Translations under genes and position numbers: made by a program
Assembly (NCBI GenBank): GCA_020722625.1
Contig: DYKK01000242.1
Coordinates: 1-5,313, forward strand
Reading direction: 5' to 3'
DNA length: 5,313 nt
Source: Anaeromyxobacter dehalogenans
Lineage (GTDB): Bacteria; Myxococcota_A; UBA9042; DTJE01
Notes under the pieces: generated by a model
What the model saw: only the letters and a program-made list of their open reading frames with translations
Database searches by the model: none
What the model was told of the DNA's origin: nothing
Shown: positions 1 through 4,469 of the stretch, piece by piece
Numbering within the stretch: the stretch's first letter is position 1
Layout of the letters: every line of letters begins with the position of its first letter

Positions 1-1
1 A

Positions 2-24
2 TCCCGACTTGGAGGAGTGACGGA
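2..24 (+). repeat. Truncated copy 1 of dispersed repeat R
   Basis: GACTTGGAGGAGTGACGGA at 6-24 matches 272-290 at 16 of 19 positions. The preceding TCCC at 2-5 resembles the TCCC at 5252-5255. Similarity stops at about 25, just before the inverted-repeat element starts at 27. The copy may be cut by the window edge, so its left limit is unknown. Confidence 0.45.
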
Positions 25-40
25 GAGCAGGTTCAGTGGA

Positions 41-80
41 CAGGGTCAGTGACAGGGGACAGGGCCAGGGTCAGTGACAG
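41..80 (+). repeat. Two direct copies of CAGGGTCAGTGACAG
   Basis: The 15-mer occurs exactly at 41-55 and 66-80, separated by a purine-rich spacer, inside the left arm of the inverted-repeat element. Its core GTCAGTGAC is itself a palindrome around a central G. A third copy, matching 14 of 15 bases, lies at 991-1005. Confidence 0.75.
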
Positions 81-147
81 TGTCCGGACCACGTTGGACG
101 CGGAAAACGACGCATGACGACGAAGCGACGCTTGCCGCGACCCCGGT

Positions 148-175
148 CCCCGGATGCCGGACCCCGGATGCCGGA
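148..175 (+). repeat. Tandem duplication, 2 x 14 bp
   Basis: CCCCGGATGCCGGA occurs twice without a gap, at 148-161 and 162-175, preceded by a partial unit at 141-147. The opposite arm appears to have a single equivalent near 343-361. The duplication therefore probably arose in the left arm after the arms diverged. Confidence 0.8.
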
Positions 176-206
176 CTTCTACAAGGAAACTCGACGCGAA
201 CCTGGA

Positions 207-227
207 GCCGCGGGCACTGCCCGCGGC
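207..227. other. Perfect hairpin, 9-bp stem, loop ACT
   Basis: GCCGCGGGC (207-215) and GCCCGCGGC (219-227) are exact reverse complements around ACT. The hairpin sits in the central part of the inverted-repeat element. Read on the minus strand its apex is GCAGTGC, as in the hairpin at 571-593. Confidence 0.75.
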
Positions 228-268
228 CAAAGCGCCGGTTTCATCCGTCAGGGTCCGCGAAGCCGGTG

Positions 269-329
269 TCGGACTTGGAAGAACGACGGACACACCTTGA
301 TCTGTCACGGTCTCGTGTCGGACGCGACT
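269..329 (+). repeat. Copy 2 of dispersed repeat R
   Basis: From GGAAGAA at 277 to CGCGACT ending at 329, this matches 5262-5313 at about 45 of 53 positions with one single-base gap. The shared cores are ACACCTTGAT and CGGTCTCGT. The left part, GACTTGGAAGAACGACGGA at 272-290, also matches copy 1 at 6-24. It lies in the centre of the inverted-repeat element. Here the repeat is not next to any recognised gene end, unlike the copy at the end of the window. Confidence 0.7.
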
Positions 330-422
330 TCCCCGTCTGGAGGCCGGGCTCCGGGGTCCTGCTTCCCGTGTCGCGGTGCGCGTCCATCCGTCGTCACGCC
401 GCACCCATCGCGACCAACGTGG

Positions 423-443
423 CACTGACACTGACACTGACAC
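423..443 (+). repeat. Hexamer tandem repeat (CACTGA) x 3.5
   Basis: CACTGA occurs at 423-428, 429-434 and 435-440, followed by CAC. It lies in the right arm opposite the GTCAGTGAC motifs of the left arm, and so keeps the same motif in inverted orientation. The arm probably varies in length here by slippage. Confidence 0.75.
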
Positions 444-482
444 GGTCACTGTTCCTGAACCTGACCGCTGATCCTGACCACT

Positions 483-645
483 GAACCTGCCCCCGGTCAC
501 GACTTCCCAGGCAGGTCCGTGCCATTTCGATGATCGGTCGCGGTGTGACGCGAGCGGGGCTCGCGCGGCCAGACGCGAGCAGTGCTCGCGTCTCCAGGGG
601 AACCACAAAGAGACCTAGTCGCACTCTTCAACGGAACCTGCCCCC
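483..645 (+). repeat. Direct repeat GAACCTGCCCCC at 483-494 and 634-645
   Basis: The same 12-mer occurs at the outer edge of the inverted-repeat element (483-494) and 151 bp downstream (634-645). The second copy is followed by another CTGAACCTG (645-653), the tip motif of the element. This suggests a further decayed element end at about 634-672. Confidence 0.5.
549..593. other. Pair of adjacent perfect triloop hairpins
   Basis: The first is CGCGAGC (549-555), loop GGG, GCTCGCG (559-565). The second is AGACGCGAGC (571-580), loop AGT, GCTCGCGTCT (584-593). Both stems contain CGCGAGC, so they may be duplicated units of which the second is longer. There is no T-run after either, so a simple intrinsic terminator is not supported. 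Confidence 0.75.
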
Positions 646-679
646 TGAACCTGTTTCCTGTCACGCCCCCGCCAGGAGG

Positions 680-728
680 CTGCTGCAACGCCGCAGGAAC
701 CCTCCTTGGGGACACGACCGCCCGGTCG
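680..728. other. Two weaker hairpins
   Basis: CTGCTGC (680-686) and GCCGCAG (690-696) pair around AAC with one internal mismatch. CGACCG (715-720) and CGGTCG (723-728) pair around CC, which in practice opens to a four-base loop. GGC-ACT-GCC at 739-747 follows, a short stem with the same loop as the 207-227 hairpin. Each is weak alone; they are listed because of the neighbouring strong hairpins. Confidence 0.4.
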
Positions 729-780
729 CGAGGCCAAAGGCACTGCCAGGCCGCCATCCGGTCCAGAACACGCCCCTGGA

Positions 781-801
781 GGCGCGATGTTCAATCGCGC
801 C
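781..801. other. Perfect hairpin, 8-bp stem, loop GTTCA
   Basis: GGCGCGAT (781-788) and ATCGCGCC (794-801) are exact reverse complements. The five-base loop differs from the three-base loops of most neighbouring hairpins. Confidence 0.65.
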
Positions 802-861
802 GGCTGCGCGGCCTCCGAGCCGCGCTGTCCTTGTGTTCGAGGGTTGGTTGGCAGGCGACGA

Positions 862-884
862 GCCGCGAATTGGGAATTCGCGGC
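862..884. other. Perfect hairpin, 10-bp stem, loop GGG
   Basis: GCCGCGAATT (862-871) and AATTCGCGGC (875-884) are exact reverse complements around GGG. The stem is unrelated in sequence to the other 10-bp stem at 571-593. Confidence 0.75.
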
Positions 885-915
885 CCCAGGGGGCGTGAAT
901 CGTTGCGTGGTCGTT

Positions 916-930
916 TTGAAGTGGCTTCAA
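916..930. other. Perfect hairpin, 6-bp stem, loop TGG
   Basis: TTGAAG (916-921) and CTTCAA (925-930) pair around TGG, with a possible extra T-G wobble outside. It is AT-richer than its neighbours. No T-run follows. Confidence 0.5.
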
Positions 931-970
931 GGTCTTGCGGAGTTTGACGGCGGATTCTGGAGGGACAGAT

Positions 971-1005
971 GCAGTGGACAGGTCCAGGTTCAGGGTCAGT
1001 GACAC
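971..1005 (+). repeat. Third, unpartnered copy of the element end motif
   Basis: CAGTGGACAGG (972-982), CAGGTTCAG (985-993) and CAGGGTCAGTGACA (991-1004) repeat the motifs of the left tip at 28-54, in the same orientation but in a rearranged order. ACACGTT follows, near the ACCACGTTGG seen at 88-97. No inverted partner is visible between here and putP. It faces opposite to the right arm of the 27-490 element. Confidence 0.6.
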
Positions 1006-1028
1006 GTTCGTCGCGGGGGACGGGGTGT

Positions 1029-1115
1029 CGAGGCGGCCTCGGCCACTCCACGCGTCCAACCCCCTTCCAGGCCCCTCGCCCCATTTCAAGTTTCTTCGTA
1101 GGCCCCCAAGGGGCC
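1029..1115. other. Two triloop hairpins upstream of putP
   Basis: CGAGG (1029-1033), loop CGG, CCTCG (1037-1041); and GGCCCC (1101-1106), loop CAA, GGGGCC (1110-1115). The second ends 74 nt before the putP start and could lie in a leader transcript. Neither is followed by a T-run. Confidence 0.5.
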
Positions 1116-1189
1116 AGGCAAACGGCATGGGTCCAAGGCGGTGGACAACACGTTTTCCTCCCGATTGACGGGCCGTCCGGGTTGCGGGG

Positions 1190-2608
1190 ATGATCGCCGT
1201 CGTGGAGACAGGGACGCTCGTCACCTTCGTCGTGTATCTGGTCGCGATGCTCGCGGTGGGGACGTACTACTTCCGGAGGACCCGCACCGCGGACGACTAC
1301 CTGTTGGGGAGCCGGGGTCTGCCGCCCTTCGTCACCGCCCTGTCCGCCCAGGCGAGCGACATGAGCGGCTGGCTCCTGATGGGGCTGCCGGGTGCGATCT
1401 ACCTGGGCGGGGCCGGCGAGATGTGGATGGTGGCCGGCCTGTTCGCCGGGACGTGGCTGAACTGGCAGGTCGTGGCCCCGAGGCTCCGCCGCAGGACCGA
1501 GGACCTCGGGGCGATCACCCTGCCCGCCTTCTTCGAGCGTCGCTTCGGCGGCCACGGCGCGCTCGGCGCGGTGTCTGCAGTCGTCACATTCTTCTTCTTC
1601 TCGGTCTACGCCGGGTCCGGACTCGTCGCGTCCGGGCTCCTGTTCGAGTCGGTGCTCGGAGTGCGATACGAGGTCGCGGTCGGGTTGGGGGCCGCGGTGG
1701 TGCTCGGGTACACGGCCCTGGGCGGGTTCCTGGCGGTTTGCTGGACGGACGTCATCCAGGGCCTGATGATGCTCGCGGCCTTGATTGCGCTGCCCATCCT
1801 GGCCTACGGGGTGTCCGGGGGCGCGGCGGTCCTGCCGGAACCGGCCGCGGCCGGCGAGGTGCAGTTCCCGTTGAGCCGGGCCGGCGGCGGAGGCCTCCTG
1901 GCCGCGATCTCGGCCGCCTCGTGGGGCCTGGGCTATTTCGGACAACCCCATATCCTGGTGCGGTTCATGGCGATTGACCGGCCCGACCGCATGGCCCAGG
2001 CCCGCCGCATCGCCCTGGTCTGGGTCGCCCTGTGTTTCCTGGGGGCGGTCCTCGTCGGATGGATCGGGACCCGGCTCTACCCGGGGGGCCTCGATCGCGC
2101 GGAACGCGTCTTCATCCATCTGGTGCGCGACTTCGCCGACCCGTGGACCGGCGGCGTGCTGCTCGCGGCGATCCTCGCGGCCATCATGAGCACGATTGAT
2201 TCGCAACTCCTCGTGTCGTCCTCCGCGCTGTCCGAGGACCTCTATGCCCGATTCGTCCGGCCCCGCGCGGTCCAGGGCGAACGGGTCCTCGTGGGTCGGG
2301 TGGCCGTGATCGGGATCACGGTGGTCGCGGTGCTCCTCGCCCTGGATCGCGAGAGCACGGTCCTGGGCCTGGTCCGGTACGCCTGGGGTGGGCTCGGGGC
2401 CTCGTTCGGACCGCTCGTCCTGTTCGGGCTGTCGTCGCGGCGCGTGCCCTCGGCCGGGGCCCTCGCGGCCCTCCTGACCGGGGCCGGGACCACGGTGGTC
2501 TGGAACGCGACCGGGTTCGGGGCCTCCCTGTATGAGATCGTCCCGGGTTTCGCCGCGGGGTGCCTGGTCCTCTGGCTCACGAGCCGGTTCGCTGCAGGAC
2601 GTCATTGA
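1190..2608 (+). CDS. putP: Sodium/proline symporter (SSS family, PutP)
   Basis: A 472-aa integral membrane protein of the sodium:solute symporter family, expected to import L-proline with Na+ across the inner membrane. About 12-13 hydrophobic segments span the whole length. PutP hallmarks are visible: SAQASDMSGWLLMGLPGA at 52-69, in which D57 and S59 match the sodium/substrate residues D55 and S57 of E. coli PutP; GGFLAVCWTDVIQG at 178-191; YFGQPHILVRFMA at 249-261; and MSTIDSQLLVSSSALSEDLY at 333-352, in which S334 and T335 match E. coli S340 and T341. The usual length is about 500 aa, so this is full length with a short C-tail. The ATG at 1190 gives a family-typical N-terminus, though only a weak G-rich stretch precedes it; GTG at 1202 is an alternative. 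It is followed 52 nt later by a CoA-transferase pair. Substrates other than proline are possible within the SSS family, but the motif match favours PutP. Confidence 0.93.
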   Translation: MIAVVETGTLVTFVVYLVAMLAVGTYYFRRTRTADDYLLGSRGLPPFVTALSAQASDMSGWLLMGLPGAIYLGGAGEMWMVAGLFAGTWLNWQVVAPRLRRRTEDLGAITLPAFFERRFGGHGALGAVSAVVTFFFFSVYAGSGLVASGLLFESVLGVRYEVAVGLGAAVVLGYTALGGFLAVCWTDVIQGLMMLAALIALPILAYGVSGGAAVLPEPAAAGEVQFPLSRAGGGGLLAAISAASWGLGYFGQPHILVRFMAIDRPDRMAQARRIALVWVALCFLGAVLVGWIGTRLYPGGLDRAERVFIHLVRDFADPWTGGVLLAAILAAIMSTIDSQLLVSSSALSEDLYARFVRPRAVQGERVLVGRVAVIGITVVAVLLALDRESTVLGLVRYAWGGLGASFGPLVLFGLSSRRVPSAGALAALLTGAGTTVVWNATGFGASLYEIVPGFAAGCLVLWLTSRFAAGRH

Positions 2609-2632
2609 CCCGCCCGTCGTGTTCCTGATAAA
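2605..2632 (+). promoter_or_regulatory. Candidate sigma70-type promoter for scoAB
   Basis: TTGACC (2605-2610, 5 of 6 to the -35 consensus, overlapping the putP stop codon) is followed after 16 nt by GATAAA (2627-2632, 4 of 6 to the -10 consensus). It lies in an AT-rich patch unusual for this window, 28 nt before the scoA start. It is a motif match only. Confidence 0.35.
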
Positions 2633-2649
2633 TAGACGAAGGTTTTTGC

Positions 2650-2655
2650 AGGGAG
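2650..2655 (+). promoter_or_regulatory. Ribosome binding site of scoA
   Basis: AGGGAG lies five nt before the ATG at 2661. It fixes that start over earlier in-frame codons that would overlap putP. Confidence 0.7.
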
Positions 2656-2660
2656 TCGCC

Positions 2661-3365
2661 ATGAACAAGGTCTTCGCCAGCGCGATGGAGGCCGTTGCGG
2701 ACATCGGGGACGGGGCCACCATCCTCGTTGGGGGATTCGGCCTGTCCGGAAACCCCGAGAACCTGATCCGCGCCCTCCACGCCAAGGGGGTCAAGAACCT
2801 CACGATCATCAGCAACAACTGCGGCATTGACCACGAGGGGCTCGGGATCCTGCTCGCCGCAGGGCAGGTCCGAAAGATGGTCTCGTCCTACGTGGGCGAG
2901 AACCACATCTTCGAACAGCAGTTCCTGGGCGGGCAACTGGAAGTCGAACTGGTCCCTCAGGGGACGTTGGCGGAGCGCATCCGGGCCGGGGGGGCGGGGA
3001 TCCCCGCCTTCTTCACCCCGACGGGGGTCGGCACCGTGGTCGCCGAGGGCAAGGAGACGCGCGAGTTCAATGGCCGGATGTACGTCCTGGAGCAGGCGAT
3101 CACCGCGCCGTTCGCCCTCGTCAAGGCCTGGAAGGGGGACCGGCACGGCAACCTCGTCTATCGGAAGACCGCGCGCAACTTCAACCCGATGATGGCCGCG
3201 GCGGGGCGCGTCACCATCGCGGAGGTCGAGGAACTGTGCGAACCCGGCGAAATCGACCCGCACCATGTGCACACACCGGGCATCTACGTCCAGCGCATCC
3301 TCAAGGGCGAGTACTACAAGAAGCCGATCGAGCAGCGGACCGTCCGTCCGCGGCCGGCCGCTTGA
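2661..3365 (+). CDS. scoA: 3-oxoacid CoA-transferase, subunit A
   Basis: The 234-aa A subunit of a family I CoA-transferase. With the B subunit it moves CoA from succinyl-CoA (or an acyl-CoA) to acetoacetate or a related 3-oxoacid, in the cytoplasm, in ketone-body and short-chain acid use. The CoA-transferase signature is visible as GGFGLSGNPENLI at 24-36. Other conserved blocks are SNNCG at 51-55, YVGENHIFEQQFLGG at 77-91, ELVPQGTLAERIRAGGAGIP at 96-115, TPTGVGT at 119-125, ARNFNPMMA at 171-179 and HVHTPGIYVQRI at 202-213. The length is typical. The frame is open further upstream, but the ATG at 2661 has a good ribosome site and the family N-terminus. The B subunit follows 13 nt later. AtoD is the E. 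coli relative; which acyl donor is used cannot be read from the sequence. Confidence 0.93.
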   Translation: MNKVFASAMEAVADIGDGATILVGGFGLSGNPENLIRALHAKGVKNLTIISNNCGIDHEGLGILLAAGQVRKMVSSYVGENHIFEQQFLGGQLEVELVPQGTLAERIRAGGAGIPAFFTPTGVGTVVAEGKETREFNGRMYVLEQAITAPFALVKAWKGDRHGNLVYRKTARNFNPMMAAAGRVTIAEVEELCEPGEIDPHHVHTPGIYVQRILKGEYYKKPIEQRTVRPRPAA

Positions 3366-3376
3366 AAGGGGGAGGG
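3366..3376 (+). promoter_or_regulatory. Strong purine-rich ribosome binding site of scoB
   Basis: AAGGGGGAGGG starts one base after the scoA stop codon and ends two nt before the scoB ATG at 3379. It gives a strong Shine-Dalgarno match in the 13-nt gap. It also rejects the earlier in-frame start that would overlap scoA by about 100 nt. Confidence 0.75.
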
Positions 3377-3378
3377 AC

Positions 3379-4038
3379 ATGCCGCTGACGAAAGAGGGGA
3401 TCTGCAAGCGCATCGCGCAGGAGTTGAGGGACGGCTACTACGTGAACCTGGGCATCGGGATGCCGACCCTGGTCGCGAACTACGTCCCCCCGGGGGTGGA
3501 GGTCATCTTCCACACGGAGAACGGGATGCTCGCATACGGGCCGTTCCCGTTCGAGGGCGAAGAGGACGCGGACCTCATCAACGCGGGGAAGCAGACGGTC
3601 ACCGAACTGCCGGGGGCGTCCTACTTCTCGAGCGCGGAGTCGTTCGCCATGATCCGTGGGGGACACGTGGACCTGACGGTGCTCGGGGCCATGCAGGTCT
3701 CCCAGCACGGCGACCTCGCGAACTGGATGATCCCCGGCAAGATGGTCAAGGGGATGGGCGGGGCCATGGACATGGTTGCGGGGGCGAAGCGGGTCATCAT
3801 CGCCATGTTCCACACGGCCAAGGGCGAGCCCAAGATCCTCCCGGAGTGCACGCTCCCCCTGACCGGGCGGCGGTGCGTGCACCAGGTCGTGACGGACCTG
3901 GGCTACCTGGACGTGACGCCAGGCGGCCTGGTCCTGCGGGAGGTCGCGCCCGGGGTCACGGTGGACGACGTCCGGGCCGCCACGGGCTGCCCCATCGAGG
4001 TCGCCCCGGACCTGCGCGTGATGGACGTCGAGGCGTGA
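3379..4038 (+). CDS. scoB: 3-oxoacid CoA-transferase, subunit B
   Basis: The 219-aa B subunit, carrying the catalytic glutamate that forms the enzyme-CoA thioester. VNLGIGMPTLVANYV at 22-36 is the usual start of the domain. FHTENGMLAYGP at 44-55 is the active-site motif, with E47 the expected catalytic residue. The more common form is SENG, so this protein has Thr in place of Ser before the Glu, a mild substitution. SSAESFAMIRGGHVDLTVLG at 76-95, the Trp-containing block near 110-125 and KILPECTLPLTG at 151-162 are also conserved. Length is typical, so both subunits look intact and separate rather than fused as in mitochondrial SCOT. The last four bases, GTGA, overlap the ruvX start, which suggests coupled translation. 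AtoA is the E. coli relative. Confidence 0.93.
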   Translation: MPLTKEGICKRIAQELRDGYYVNLGIGMPTLVANYVPPGVEVIFHTENGMLAYGPFPFEGEEDADLINAGKQTVTELPGASYFSSAESFAMIRGGHVDLTVLGAMQVSQHGDLANWMIPGKMVKGMGGAMDMVAGAKRVIIAMFHTAKGEPKILPECTLPLTGRRCVHQVVTDLGYLDVTPGGLVLREVAPGVTVDDVRAATGCPIEVAPDLRVMDVEA

Positions 4039-4469
4039 GGGTCCTCGCGATTGACCCCGGCACCGCGCGCTGCGGGCTCGCCGTCTCGGACGAGACCGGG
4101 ATCCTGGCCACCCCCGTCGAGGCCCTGGACGTCGGGGACGGGGCGCGGCTCGCCGAGCGGCTGGCGGAACGGGCCCGGGCCCTCCAGGTCGGCCGCATCC
4201 TGGTGGGACATCCGCTGCGGATGGACGGGACGCCCGGCCCCCGGGCCCGCGCGGTCGAGCGGCTGGCCGCGCGGCTGCGCGAGGTCTGCGACCTCCCGGT
4301 GGACCTGGTGGACGAGCGTCTGACCACGGTCGAGGCCGAGGAACGACTGCGCGAGGCGGGTCAGGGCGACCGGGCGAGGCGCCGGAGGTCTCGGGGCGCG
4401 CTGGACTCGGCCGCGGCCGCGGTCCTGTTGCAGGGCTGGCTCGACACCCATCGCGCCGGGACGCCATGA
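4035..4469 (+). CDS. ruvX: RuvX/YqgF-type Holliday-junction resolvase-like nuclease
   Basis: A 144-aa RNase H-fold protein of the YqgF/RuvX family, linked in bacteria to Holliday-junction resolution and to 16S rRNA 5'-end maturation. IDPGTARCGLAVSD at 6-19 holds the first acidic residue (D7) of the family's DxGxxRxG motif. GHPLRMDGTPGPRA at 59-72 matches the usual GLPLnmdGt block, with His for Leu. VDERLTTVEAEE at 92-103 supplies E94, and ALDSAAAAVLLQGWLD at 122-137 supplies D124, completing the acidic set. A basic run, RARRRRSR at 113-120, precedes it where many homologues have lysines. GTG at 4035 is chosen because it gives the family N-terminus and the standard length; it overlaps the scoB stop as GTGA. 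The gene then overlaps the ABC gene at ATGA. The family is confident; the precise cellular role is not. Confidence 0.87.
   Translation: MRVLAIDPGTARCGLAVSDETGILATPVEALDVGDGARLAERLAERARALQVGRILVGHPLRMDGTPGPRARAVERLAARLREVCDLPVDLVDERLTTVEAEERLREAGQGDRARRRRSRGALDSAAAAVLLQGWLDTHRAGTP

Larger units (their letters stand above)
27..490. repeat. 464-bp imperfect inverted-repeat (MITE-like or giant-hairpin) element
   Basis: The ends are perfect inverted repeats: GCAGGTTCAGTGG at 27-39 and CCACTGAACCTGC at 478-490. Further inside, CCACGTTGG (89-97) pairs with 414-422, TGACGACG (115-122) with 389-396 and CCGCGAC (135-141) with 370-376. These three all have start plus end coordinates summing to 511, so the arms are collinear, with a small length difference near the tips. 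Similarity runs on to about 175 on the left and 340 on the right, giving arms of about 150 bp around a 165-bp centre. No transposase is encoded, and I could not see a convincing target-site duplication. It could be a non-autonomous mobile element or the gene for a long folded RNA. The inverted symmetry is directly visible; the function is unknown. Confidence 0.7.
1..1189. other. Repeat- and hairpin-rich non-coding region upstream of putP
   Basis: I see no convincing gene in this 1.19-kb stretch. Open frames exist on both strands, but they run through inverted and tandem repeats, read similarly in both directions because the DNA is nearly palindromic, and resemble no protein family I know. The stretch holds a 464-bp inverted-repeat element, part of a dispersed repeat, a third copy of the element's end motif, and a series of short perfect hairpins. 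Stops are scarce because of the high GC content. It may be a landing zone for non-autonomous repeats, a structured RNA locus, or both; the sequence does not decide between these. Confidence 0.75.

Noticed and set aside
33..608. Open frames on both strands in the first 600 bases, with similar C-terminal ends
   Set aside because: The two frames end alike (Asn-Val followed by Leu-Thr or Leu-Ser runs, then Asp-Pro-x-His) because the DNA is an inverted repeat. That explains the similarity without any protein.
549..930. Possible CRISPR array
   Set aside because: The hairpins have different sequences and irregular spacing; there are no identical repeats separated by uniform spacers and no cas gene.
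1101..1115. Intrinsic terminator upstream of putP
   Set aside because: The 6-bp stem is perfect, but no T-run follows on either strand.
1165..1193. TTGACG as a -35 box for putP
   Set aside because: At normal spacing the -10 position would fall on the putP start codon, and no -10-like hexamer is there.
2532..2660. An earlier in-frame start for scoA inside putP
   Set aside because: It would add 43 residues foreign to the family; the ATG at 2661 has a well-placed AGGGAG and the expected N-terminus.
791..2827. A 678-aa open frame on the minus strand
   Set aside because: It lies antisense to putP and the start of scoA, is rich in Arg, Gly, Pro, Asp and Glu as expected of a high-GC shadow frame, and has no recognisable domain.
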